Of a stretch of DNA of 64,000 nucleotides, positions 47,146 through 54,807 are shown piece after piece. Under the pieces are notes generated by a model that was not told the origin of the DNA, did no database searches, and was given only the letters and a program-made list of their open reading frames with translations. Origin of the DNA: Agathobacter rectalis ATCC 33656. Lineage in GTDB: Bacteria > Bacillota > Clostridia > Lachnospirales > Lachnospiraceae. The stretch is from NCBI RefSeq assembly GCF_000020605.1, contig NC_012781.1, positions 1,427,501 through 1,491,500 on the forward strand, given 5' to 3'. Made by a program: the position numbers and the translations under genes. Numbering within the stretch: position 1 is the stretch's first letter; each line of letters starts with the position of its first letter.

Positions 47146-47403
47146 ATGTCGAAAGAAGCAATAGAGCAAAAAGAGGTAATCGTTGGCAAGCTAAAGGACA
47201 GCGGATGCAGGATTACAAAGCAGAGACTTATTTTGCTTGATGTAATCCTCGAGGGCGAGTGCGGAAGCTGCAAAGAGATTTATTACCGGGCATCAAAGAT
47301 AGACCACTCTATCGGGACTGCTACGGTGTATCGGATGATCAATACGCTCGAAGAGATTGGAGCGATTGACCGCAAAAATATGTATAGAGTGCAGGTGTCA
47401 TAA
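47146..47403 (+). CDS. Truncated Fur-family regulator (DNA-binding domain only)
   Basis: An 85-residue protein matching the winged-helix part of Fur (RITKQRLILLDVILEG, CKEIYYRASKI, IGTATVYRMINTLEEIGAI). Normal Fur proteins have about 60 more residues forming the dimerisation and metal-binding domain with HxH and CxxC sites; here translation ends right after the wing (YRVQVS). Either it is a natural short form that regulates as a partner of another protein, or a truncated gene. AGGAGG is very near the ATG at 47146. It is the last gene of the feo unit, followed by a terminator. Confidence 0.75.
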   Translation: MSKEAIEQKEVIVGKLKDSGCRITKQRLILLDVILEGECGSCKEIYYRASKIDHSIGTATVYRMINTLEEIGAIDRKNMYRVQVS

Positions 47404-47452
47404 GCCTGGTTTTATAGGAATTGTATAAAAAGAAGAACGGCAATAAGGAAAG

Positions 47453-47487
47453 CACACTGAGAATTAAAGATTCTTAGTGTGTTTTTT
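47453..47487 (+). terminator. Terminator of the feo operon
   Basis: CACACTGAGAAT pairs with ATTCTTAGTGTG around TAAAG, then TTTTTT. Confidence 0.88.
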
Positions 47488-47534
47488 GTTGCAATTAATT
47501 GAGAATAAAAAGTGTAAAAATGGCAAAAAAATAC

Positions 47535-47563
47535 TTGACATATAAGTATAAGTAAGATATATT
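47535..47563 (+). promoter_or_regulatory. Promoter of the DUF3793/flavodoxin unit
   Basis: TTGACA (47535-47540), a 17-bp spacer and TATATT (47558-47563). Confidence 0.8.
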
Positions 47564-47571
47564 TAACTCAG

Positions 47572-47587
47572 GTTAGAGACAACTAAC
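47572..47587. promoter_or_regulatory. Predicted metal-repressor operator at the flavodoxin promoter
   Basis: GTTAG-AGACAA-CTAAC, placed at about +1 to +17 relative to the predicted start. It shares both half sites, their spacing and the first two spacer bases with the feo operator at 43809-43824. Confidence 0.65.
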
Positions 47588-47602
47588 ACGAAAGGAGCTA
47601 AA

Positions 47603-48220
47603 ATGTGCCAGGAAGTATTTCAGATTGCTATGAGCATGGATTTAAAGAGCGTGGAAATGCAGCTTGCCCTCCAGTGTGCCCCACTAATTACAGGAGCGAG
47701 AATTTCAAATATGCTCATGATAGACAGCGCTGATGAGAGTGCCATGAGAGTGATTCTGAGGGCTTCCGGGATATCGCATTTCAGGCTTGCAGCAAGGAAT
47801 GAGAAAACCGCCTTCCTCTTATTCCGCAGGAGCCTCTTAGAAGCATATCTGAATAATTCAGAGGCTTTGGACATACTAAAGAAAGCGGGATATGAGGATT
47901 TTTCATTCGGCAAGATATTACTTAGATTCAAAAAACGCTACGAAGCGTATCTGAATGATGAACACAAGCAGTTTCCACATGAGATGGGGCTTTTGCTTGG
48001 ATATCCGATAGAGGATGTGAGAGGCTTTATAGAGCATAACGGATGCGGTTGCCTGTATTCAGGATACTGGAAGGTGTACCGCAACGTACCACTCAAAAAG
48101 AAGATGTTTGAGGATTTTGAAAAGGCGAAGGAAAGTGTCATACAGCTATTGGCCGAGGACATAGATATGAGGCTGATACTGGAAATATATAAAGAAGAAC
48201 CGCAGCAGATAGCGGTATAG
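47603..48220 (+). CDS. DUF3793-family protein
   Basis: A 205-residue cytoplasmic protein. LALQCAPLITGARISNMLMI near the N-terminus and FPHEMGLLLGYPIEDVRGFI followed by HNGCGCLYSGYWKVY mark the DUF3793 family, often found beside flavodoxin or iron genes in Clostridia. The Cys-x-Cys in NGCGC is a possible metal or redox site. The function is unknown. The start has AAGGAG upstream, and the flavodoxin gene follows 11 bp after the stop, so both answer to the same promoter and operator. Confidence 0.87.
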   Translation: MCQEVFQIAMSMDLKSVEMQLALQCAPLITGARISNMLMIDSADESAMRVILRASGISHFRLAARNEKTAFLLFRRSLLEAYLNNSEALDILKKAGYEDFSFGKILLRFKKRYEAYLNDEHKQFPHEMGLLLGYPIEDVRGFIEHNGCGCLYSGYWKVYRNVPLKKKMFEDFEKAKESVIQLLAEDIDMRLILEIYKEEPQQIAV

Positions 48221-48231
48221 GAGGAATTAAA

Positions 48232-48663
48232 ATGAGCAAAATCAGTGTAGTTTATTGGTCACAGTCAGGCAATACAGCAGCAATGGCAGAGGCAGTTGCA
48301 AAGGGCGTCACAGATGCCGGAAAGGAAGCAGAAATCGTATTCGTAAGCAGTGCTTCAATAGATGAGCTTAAATCAGAGACAGCATTCGCACTCGGATGTC
48401 CTGCAATGGGTGCAGAGGTACTTGAGGAGGGCGAGATGGAGCCGTTTGTCACAGAGCTTGAGGGCTGCGTGGCAGGCAAGACAATCGGTCTGTTCGGTTC
48501 ATACGGATGGGGCGATGGCGAGTGGATGCGCGACTGGGTAGAGCGGATGACAGCAGCCGGAGCTACAGTGGTAGGCGGCGAGGGTGTTATCTGCCAGGAT
48601 GCACCGGACGATGATGCAAAGACAGCCTGCGAGGAGCTTGGAAAGAAGCTGGCAGCGGTATAA
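48232..48663 (+). CDS. Flavodoxin
   Basis: A 143-residue short-chain flavodoxin. The FMN-phosphate loop is WSQSGNTAAMA (residues 9-19), and GSYGWGDGEWM gives the second flavin loop. It carries electrons in place of ferredoxin, which fits expression during iron shortage under the operator at 47572. The start follows AGGAGGA with ideal spacing. A strong terminator lies 96 bp past the stop. Confidence 0.95.
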   Translation: MSKISVVYWSQSGNTAAMAEAVAKGVTDAGKEAEIVFVSSASIDELKSETAFALGCPAMGAEVLEEGEMEPFVTELEGCVAGKTIGLFGSYGWGDGEWMRDWVERMTAAGATVVGGEGVICQDAPDDDAKTACEELGKKLAAV

Positions 48664-48759
48664 GCAAATCAGACTATAGCGTGGCCGCGACAACATGAAA
48701 GGCCACGAAAAACATATTTTATCTCCGCAAAGTATAAACTTTGCTCCTAGTGTAAATCT

Positions 48760-48800
48760 GGGCCGGCGAACTTCCCATTCGCCGGCCCGCTCTCTTTTTT
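48760..48800 (+). terminator. Terminator after flavodoxin
   Basis: GGGCCGGCGAA (48760-48770) pairs perfectly with TTCGCCGGCCC (48778-48788), followed by GCTCTC and a T run to 48800. Two smaller hairpins precede it: CGTGGCC/GGCCACG near 48680-48709 and GCAAAGT/ACTTTGC near 48727-48744. Confidence 0.88.
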
Positions 48801-49112
48801 CATGATATTTTGCTATTGCCTAATCAGAAAGAATGTAATAAAAAATTCGCAGATTATTACAATCTGCGAAAATCACCTCTGTTAAAAAACACTAGATATA
48901 TAATAAAACTTTAGTCATTTTATGTCAACGGCTGTATCTTTTTTTGTATCTTTTTACATTTTTAAGGGAATATTGGTATGTATTTTATATATTTTTTATT
49001 TTTAGATGGTCAAAATTGTGGTCAGAAATAAAACTGAAGATATTATATGGAGTTAATATTCTTCTTCCTATAAATTATATATATACATATATATTTTAAG
49101 GAGGAAACAGAT
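48801..49112. other. Gene-free AT-rich stretch with an orphan - strand terminator
   Basis: TTCGCAGATT/AATCTGCGAA (48846-48870) is a perfect 10-bp hairpin. On the - strand it is followed by TTTTTTATT, so it is built to stop leftward transcription, yet no leftward gene lies to its right within 4 kb. The rest is AT-rich and holds a strong AAGGAGG before the truncated integrase. This looks like the scar of a lost or rearranged element. Confidence 0.55.
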
Positions 49113-49661
49113 ATGTCAAGAAGAGGAATCAATATCAGAAAGAGAGCCAACGGACGCTGGGAAGGCCGCTACTACATAGTAGACACAGCCGGCAGTAAAA
49201 AGTGCAAATCGGTATACGGCCACAGCTATAAGGAAGTAACAGAAAGGCTGCTTACAGCAAAAGCTGCTTCACTTAATCAAACAGCAGCCCACAAGCAGTC
49301 CGCTATCACCGTAAAAGAAGTCGCTGAGAAATGGCTTGAAAGTATAGCATCCAGCCGGAAGTGCTCTACCATTCAAAAGTATTCTACTATATACAATAAA
49401 TATATTAAACCAAACTGGGGAGAAAGTGTCATAGATCAGTTAAATCACAATGAAATACTCAAGCTACTGCCTGAGACAGCCGGTGAGAGCGTTACAAAGA
49501 GCATACTTTGTATATTCAATTCAATCCTTGCATATGGAGCTGCCACATATGGCACCGGAGAAATTCATATGTTGTACAGGACAAAACGTTCATCCGTCAC
49601 ATCCTCAAACAACATAAATATAATCAATACAACAGACCAGCAAATTCACTGTCATCTCTGA
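49113..49661 (+). pseudogene. Truncated tyrosine recombinase (integrase), N-terminal domains only
   Basis: A 182-codon frame. Residues 1-60 are the arm-binding domain (RKRANGRWEGRYYIVDTAGS) and about 65-150 the SAM-like core-binding domain (ITVKEVAEKWLESI, STIQKYSTIYNKYI). The frame stops near the start of the catalytic domain (INTTDQQIHCHL), so the R-H-R-Y residues are absent. No frame downstream restores them; the alternative frame at 49508-49798 has no integrase features. The ribosome site is strong. It marks the edge of an accessory region. A short protein could still be made, but it cannot recombine DNA. Confidence 0.8.
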
Positions 49662-49914
49662 TAAAACTGAAGGCGGAATTAAACTTTGCAATTTTTAATA
49701 AGCTGTTAAAGCTGTTAAAAAATATGCTATCCTTTTCTTCTTTTGTAAAATCTGTTACAATATATATGCTTTTTACCAAGATTTCGAAATCTGATTAATT
49801 TTGTTGGAGTGGCTTGGCAGCCTTTCTTTTTATAAGGACTGTATAATGGTCTGCGCTTGGACAATCAAGTGGTCAGGTGATGGATTATAAAGTGGATTTG
49901 GAGATAAATTTATA

Positions 49915-51708
49915 ATGGCAATGTTGGCGCAAATACAAAATTTTAATAACAATTCAATATATGTATATTTTTTATCTTGCATAGTAATATTGAATTATCA
50001 GCATTTTTCTAAATGTCAGAGAGTTTCGCTGATATATGCAACAACTATAGCTATGGAGCTCATATCAGGATATAAATGGTCCGTTACTTTGTCTATGCTT
50101 GTTATATCAATGTTTATTATGGAAGAATACCTTTTGGATGATAAGGTAAAGGGTGAATTACTAAGTAACATCTGGTATAAGATATGCGATTTTTTATATC
50201 AATTTATTTTTATAGATATGGGTGCTTGTATTGTAATAAATATAATCATATCTGGAAAATGGTTAAAGGATTGGTTTGTTCAGACGGATATTCAAATATG
50301 GTGGTTTTATGTAGTTAATATTATAATCTTGTTGTTTACAATCCATCTGCTTAATACTTCAAAGTTTGGTCTTTATGATTTTTCCGTTATAAAAAGCTAT
50401 TTTGATAAATTTGATGGTATAAAGATAAAATGGGATGATTTGGAATTGCAGCGTAGATTTGATATTATGGTGGAGCTTGAGGATAAATCATACTTTGATA
50501 GAGATAATTCGTATAATTGGTTTTCCATAGAATTTGTGAAATATAAGATCAAGGCGTTTAAAGAGAATAGAAAGTGGCTTAAAGAACATAGGGAGAAAAA
50601 ATCTCTGAAGCATATGCTTTTGTGTATATGGAGTCTAATCAGAAAGTTTAAATTATTTAGATATGTTTTACGGAAAATAAAGGAGAAAATTGCTTCTTCA
50701 ACATGGTCGGTTATATATTTTTTCCATAGATTAAAAAGTAAAATCCGAGGCTGTTCAACACTGGAAATGCAGCTTATTCGTTGTATCGGAATAGAAAAAG
50801 GTTATGATAAATGTGTTGTACGTCGTAAGTTCTTTGAATTTTTTTATACATATTTATTTTTTAATGGATTAAAAAATTATTATGAGAATACTCAGAATAA
50901 TAAGCGTAGAGAATTTAAAAAGTTTATATTATATGTTTATCTGCATTCTATAAGAATTAACATGTTTGGAAATGAATTTAAATCTATTGATAAGTTATTT
51001 GGTGATGCAAAGGTGAGAGATTGGGATATAGATGAGTTTTACGTTGCGATTTTGTCTCTTACAGGAGCAAGAGTTACACCAAAACGAATGGTTTTGTATC
51101 CACATGCAGTCCAAATTGCCAGAATTGATTTAAATAGAGCTCTTGTGTGGAGAAATATGATAAGAGATTGTCGAATTACAGAAAGTAGAAAAGAGCCGTT
51201 TGACGAAACAGAAGTAGAAAAGGTGTTTTACATTATACGGGAAAAAATATTACCTTATATTGAAAATAATATATTTTATGGTCCTTGTGATGGTCATAAT
51301 GATTGGCCTAGTTATGGAAGGAGTAATTGTTGGAGCTTTACAAGGAATGTATACTGGCATATATGGCGGGAAAGTTTTACAAACAGAACCGGGACAGAAG
51401 ATGATATGATGCGAATTTATACTTCCTTGTCTGACAGAACCATTACACATGAACATTGTAAGAAGTATTTAGGAACAGCGGAGTTGGGAGCTGTTATTAG
51501 AATATGTGATGAAATTAAGGGAAATGACAGAATGGGGCACTATAAACATTCTCAAATACTGCTCGGGCATGACGAAAATGGTGTTACTATATATGAAAGC
51601 ACAGATAAATGTACTCAAATTGTATATTTTACATGGGATGAATATGTGCAACAATATGGTAAGTATAAGTATTTTAAGTATATAAAGTGGCCTATTTTTG
51701 TGAGATAA
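49915..51708 (+). CDS. Membrane protein with GT51-like transglycosylase and cysteine-peptidase-like domains
   Basis: A 597-residue protein, clearly more AT-rich than its neighbours. Residues 15-150 contain four or five membrane helices. VELEDKSYFDRDNSYN (Glu189-Asp190) resembles GT51 motif 1 with the catalytic Glu; GCSTLEMQLIR (279-289) resembles GGSTITQQL; RRKFFEFF (303-310) resembles the RKxxE motif. About 90 residues, many basic, separate the first two, roughly double the usual spacing. The C-terminal 140 residues look like a CHAP/NlpC-type fold: Cys472 in SNCWSF and His545 in GHYKHSQILLGH. This suggests a murein polymerase-like enzyme fused to a wall hydrolase. No penicillin-binding domain is present. 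The ribosome site is GGAG at long spacing. The domain calls are by eye. Confidence 0.6.
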   Translation: MAMLAQIQNFNNNSIYVYFLSCIVILNYQHFSKCQRVSLIYATTIAMELISGYKWSVTLSMLVISMFIMEEYLLDDKVKGELLSNIWYKICDFLYQFIFIDMGACIVINIIISGKWLKDWFVQTDIQIWWFYVVNIIILLFTIHLLNTSKFGLYDFSVIKSYFDKFDGIKIKWDDLELQRRFDIMVELEDKSYFDRDNSYNWFSIEFVKYKIKAFKENRKWLKEHREKKSLKHMLLCIWSLIRKFKLFRYVLRKIKEKIASSTWSVIYFFHRLKSKIRGCSTLEMQLIRCIGIEKGYDKCVVRRKFFEFFYTYLFFNGLKNYYENTQNNKRREFKKFILYVYLHSIRINMFGNEFKSIDKLFGDAKVRDWDIDEFYVAILSLTGARVTPKRMVLYPHAVQIARIDLNRALVWRNMIRDCRITESRKEPFDETEVEKVFYIIREKILPYIENNIFYGPCDGHNDWPSYGRSNCWSFTRNVYWHIWRESFTNRTGTEDDMMRIYTSLSDRTITHEHCKKYLGTAELGAVIRICDEIKGNDRMGHYKHSQILLGHDENGVTIYESTDKCTQIVYFTWDEYVQQYGKYKYFKYIKWPIFVR

Positions 51709-51780
51709 GAATGTCAGTGCAGATGGCGCAATGTGTCGCAATGTACAGTAAATTATATTTGTAAGCACATTAACTTTAAA

Positions 51781-51829
51781 TTGTATTTTACATAGCAATC
51801 CGCTATACTAGTATTAAGTATAGCGGATT
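51781..51829 (+). promoter_or_regulatory. Promoter inside a palindrome, upstream of the sugar symporter
   Basis: TTGTAT (51781-51786), a 17-bp spacer and TATACT (51804-51809). The -10 box forms the end of the left arm of AATCCGCTATACT/AGTATAGCGGATT (51797-51829), followed by ATTTT. It can serve as a terminator for upstream RNA and as an operator or promoter for the symporter. It is nearly identical to 54742-54790. Confidence 0.65.
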
Positions 51830-51846
51830 ATTTTGGAGGTATTTAT

Positions 51847-53205
51847 ATGAAGCTTAAAACAGGACAAAAGTGTGCATTTGGATTTGGTGCATTCGGAAAA
51901 GATATTGTGTATATGCTTATTTCATCGTATTTGCTCTACTACTACAATGTAGTGCTTGGGATGAGCAGTGTGTTTATCGGTACGGTGATGATGGCGGCCA
52001 GGATTTTTGATGCATTCAATGACCCGGTGATGGGTATTATCGTAGCAAAGACACGTACTAGGTGGGGGAGGTTTAGGCCTTGGATTTTTGCCGGCACGGT
52101 GCTCAATGCCGTGACCATCTATGCTTTGTATGCCACTCCTGAGTCTATGGGTGATTCAGCGCAGAGAGTGTGGCTTACGGTGTTTTACTTTGCATGGGGC
52201 ATCACATATACGCTTATGGATATTCCGTTCTGGTCTATGATTCCCGCAATCACTGAGCCGGGCAGCGACAGGGAGCAGCTTACATCGCTTGCGAGGACAT
52301 GCTCTGGCATCGGAGATGCTATCCCTACGGTGCTCACGATGACAGTGGTGCCTATTCTTGGTGCAGGAAGCTCTATGGCTGACTACAGGATTGGATTTAA
52401 GTGGTGGGCACTTATTATAGCGGTAGTATTTGTGATTTCTGAGCTTGTATGCGTGGCATGTGTGCCTGAAAGACTGGTTGCCTGTGATGAGAAGCCGGGA
52501 AAGATATCTGATATGTTTAAAGCCTTATTTAAGAACGACCAGGCTATGACTGTTGTAGTATCAATCATTCTCGTGTATACATCACTCAATATCTGTGGCA
52601 ACCTAGTGCTTTATTTCTTCAGGTTTGATGTGGGAAACGAGGGCGCATATTCCTTATTTGCTGCAGTTGCTTTTGCAGCACAGGTGCTTGTCATGATGGT
52701 TATACCGCTGCTTCGCAAGAGATTCAGCAAAAGCCAGCTTTTTATATCAGGATTTATTATTCAGATAGCAGGCTTTGCGGTGATACTTATCATGGCATTT
52801 GCAAAGCTCTACACGCCGCAGAGCTGGTACATACTCTGCCTGCCGGGTATTTTGATTTATCTGGGCTATGGTATGCTCAATGTTATCATGACTATATTTC
52901 TTTCAGATTCTGTTGATTATGGTGAGGTGATGAATGGCACGAGAGAGGAGTCGGTCATTTTCTCAATGCAGACATTTACGGTAAAGCTCGCATCCGGTGT
53001 AGCAGTATTTCTGGCTGGGCTGGTGGTTGACTGGATTCATCTGGATACCGCGGCTGCGGTACAGACACAGGATACACTTGATGCTCTTCGCATGTGGATG
53101 ACGATTCCGTCTGTTATCCTGCTCATCGTGGGCATATTTGTGTTTAAGAGGTTTTATAAGCTGGATGATACAAGGATGGAAGAAATTAAATCCAAGCTTA
53201 ATTAA
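51847..53205 (+). CDS. GPH-family (MelB-like) sugar:cation symporter
   Basis: A 452-residue transporter with 12 helices. FGFGAFGKDIVYMLISSYLL and ARIFDAFNDPVMGIIVAKTR carry the GPH signature, with the conserved Asp residues that bind the cation, and RWGRFRPWIF is the cytoplasmic loop motif. It probably imports a glycoside, pentoside or hexuronide with Na+ or H+. No glycosidase gene is adjacent, so the sugar cannot be named. The start has GGAGG upstream. The promoter lies within the palindrome at 51781. Confidence 0.9.
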   Translation: MKLKTGQKCAFGFGAFGKDIVYMLISSYLLYYYNVVLGMSSVFIGTVMMAARIFDAFNDPVMGIIVAKTRTRWGRFRPWIFAGTVLNAVTIYALYATPESMGDSAQRVWLTVFYFAWGITYTLMDIPFWSMIPAITEPGSDREQLTSLARTCSGIGDAIPTVLTMTVVPILGAGSSMADYRIGFKWWALIIAVVFVISELVCVACVPERLVACDEKPGKISDMFKALFKNDQAMTVVVSIILVYTSLNICGNLVLYFFRFDVGNEGAYSLFAAVAFAAQVLVMMVIPLLRKRFSKSQLFISGFIIQIAGFAVILIMAFAKLYTPQSWYILCLPGILIYLGYGMLNVIMTIFLSDSVDYGEVMNGTREESVIFSMQTFTVKLASGVAVFLAGLVVDWIHLDTAAAVQTQDTLDALRMWMTIPSVILLIVGIFVFKRFYKLDDTRMEEIKSKLN

Positions 53206-53244
53206 AAATTGCTATCTGATTGATAAAAGAAGGTCGAAAATACT

Positions 53245-53589
53245 GTGAAAAAACGAATAATTAATTATAGACTTAAGATTGACAATCTGCTTGCCAATCC
53301 TGATAAGATATCAAAAGAAGAGTGGAAGAAAATACTGCAGGAGCACCTGACACAAATAGCCTTCTTCCAGCATGAGCGCCTCGTGCACCTCATAGTGACA
53401 GTAACCTTTGCCATACTCACCATGATTTCAATAATTGCATCCATCATGATAAGCAACCCAATGCTTCTTGTACTTACACTGTTATTCTTAGTGCTGTTGG
53501 TGCCGTATATCATGCACTACTATACACTGGAAAATGAAGTGCAGAAGATGTATACCCAGTATGATGAGATATTAAAGCATCTGTCCTAG
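53245..53589 (+). CDS. Small two-helix membrane protein, copy A
   Basis: A 114-residue protein: a basic/amphipathic N-terminal region (KKRIINYRLKIDNLLANPDK), two membrane helices (about 47-69 and 72-90) and a short C-terminal helix. The family is not recognised. It starts with GTG, where copy B at 57152 has ATG. The two copies differ at nine further bases and only one changes an amino acid (Ile/Met), so both have been under coding constraint. A palindromic element follows 70 bp downstream. Confidence 0.75.
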   Translation: MKKRIINYRLKIDNLLANPDKISKEEWKKILQEHLTQIAFFQHERLVHLIVTVTFAILTMISIIASIMISNPMLLVLTLLFLVLLVPYIMHYYTLENEVQKMYTQYDEILKHLS

Positions 53590-53659
53590 CTAGCAAGCAT
53601 ATAAGCGAGTGCAACGAGCAACATATGCACATATAAAAGTAGAAAGTTATCAAAGACAG

Positions 53660-53901
53660 AACCCGGCGCAGCCGGGGCTTTTGCCCTTGACCGCATATAC
53701 GAAGCTGCTTAGAGTCTGTAGAATTGCATACGAAAACCAACAACGCCCATGCATGGACGCATGGGCGAGGTGTTATGCGCCATGGACGGCGCATAAAAGC
53801 CGGTTGTGTCAAAAAGCCACAACCGGCATATGCAATTCGTACAGACACTTAGCAGCGTAGTTCATGCGGGAAAGGGCAGAAAGCCCCGGCTGCGCCGGGT
53901 T
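53660..53901 (+). repeat. Multi-hairpin palindromic element P2a
   Basis: Outer arms 53660-53731 and 53827-53901 pair over more than 60 bp (AACCCGGCGCAGCCGGGGCT against AGCCCCGGCTGCGCCGGGTT at the ends, AATTGCATA against TATGCAATT inside). Three hairpins sit between: CGCCCATGC-ATGGAC-GCATGGGCG (53744-53767), TATGCGCC-ATGGAC-GGCGCATA (53774-53795) and GCCGGTTGTG/CACAACCGGC (53799-53827). Two of the three loops are ATGGAC. It separates convergent genes. Small frames here are not genes. Confidence 0.9.
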
Positions 53902-53931
53902 CGTCCCACTAGCAACAACAGTGCAATTCTC

Positions 53932-54576
53932 TTACTTCTTAAGCTTCTTCTGTGCCGTAGAAAGCATCAGCTTAATACGGTTCAGCTGGTTCACCTCAGA
54001 AGCACCCGGATCATAATCGATAGCCACGATATTGGCATCCGGATGATCATGTCTGATTCTCTTTATAACTCCCTTACCCACAATATGGTTCGGTAAGCAT
54101 GCAAAAGGCTGCGCACAGATGATGTTTGTGACGCCCTCATTGATGAGCTCAAGCATCTCACCTGTCAAAAACCAGCCCTCACAGGTCTGATTACCGCAAG
54201 AAACGATAGGAGAAGCATACTCTGCGAGATCCTGCACGTGAGCGGTTGGCTCAAAGTGCTTGCTCTTAGCCAGCTCATCCCTTGCATCCTTTCTGAGCCA
54301 CTCGAAGAAGGCGATAAGTCGGTTGTTCATAAACTTAGCTTTCTTAGAAGCACCGAGATAGTCAGCCTTGAAATTCGTGTTGTAGCAGCAGTAGAGTAAG
54401 AAATCAGTCAGATCAGGCACTACAGCCTCGGCTCCTTCAGCTTCGAGCAGGTCAACCACATAGTTGTTTGCTGCAGGCAGGAACTTGACGAGGATCTCAC
54501 CGACCACGCCGACACGCGGCTTAATCTCATCTGTCATAGGCAGATTGTCGAAATCCCTTATGATTTCGCGACACAT
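53932..54576 (-). pseudogene. 3' fragment of the activase-like gene (copy A)
   Basis: A 214-codon frame matching the last 214 residues of the 1416-residue protein at 57835-62085, with one amino-acid difference (Cys in QTCEGW against Gly). Homology stops at 54594, 18 bp before its first ATG, and nothing upstream on this strand continues the gene. It lacks both ATPase domains and most of the dehydratase-like part. The remaining differences, about 16 bases, are silent. It is probably non-functional. Confidence 0.88.
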
Positions 54577-54741
54577 CTTTTTGTATTTCTTGTGTTTATT
54601 GTAAGAAAATTACAAAATATGTAGATGCAGTGGTGGTGCCTGGCACCATTAAATTTTTATATTCTTTATTGTGGCAATGAAATAAACAGTTGTCGGACAG
54701 AAATGAGAGCTGAATTTGGACAAGGTAAGAAATCATAAATA

Positions 54742-54790
54742 TTGTATTTTACATGGCAATCCGCTATACTAGAGTTAAGTATAGCGGATT
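54742..54790 (+). promoter_or_regulatory. Promoter inside a palindrome, upstream of the AAA-ATPase gene
   Basis: TTGTAT (54742-54747), a 17-bp spacer and TATACT (54765-54770), with AATCCGCTATACT/AGTATAGCGGATT (54758-54790) and a following ATTTTTT. It is a near copy of 51781-51829. The stretch from 54595 to 54741 holds only a short GGTGCC/GGCACC hairpin. Confidence 0.65.
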
Positions 54791-54807
54791 ATTTTTTGGA
54801 GGCTTTT

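Larger units (their letters stand above)
53231..54594. repeat. Segmental duplication, copy A
   Basis: About 1.36 kb nearly identical (about 97%) to 57138-58497, with one 4-bp indel just after the small membrane gene. It carries the small membrane gene, a palindromic element and the last 214 codons of the activase-like gene. The match ends abruptly at 54594, inside the coding sequence. Confidence 0.93.

Noticed and set aside
49508-49798. Alternative frame that might continue the integrase after a frameshift
   Set aside because: It contains none of the catalytic-domain motifs, so the integrase is truncated rather than frameshifted.
53660-53901. CRISPR array or integron attC as explanation for the palindromes
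   Set aside because: There are no regularly spaced direct repeats with unique spacers, no cas genes, and no integron integrase or attC-type core sites.
53609-54096. Small + strand frames over P2a (and the equivalents over P2b at 57512-57999)
   Set aside because: They are translations of hairpin arms and of the antisense of the activase-like gene.
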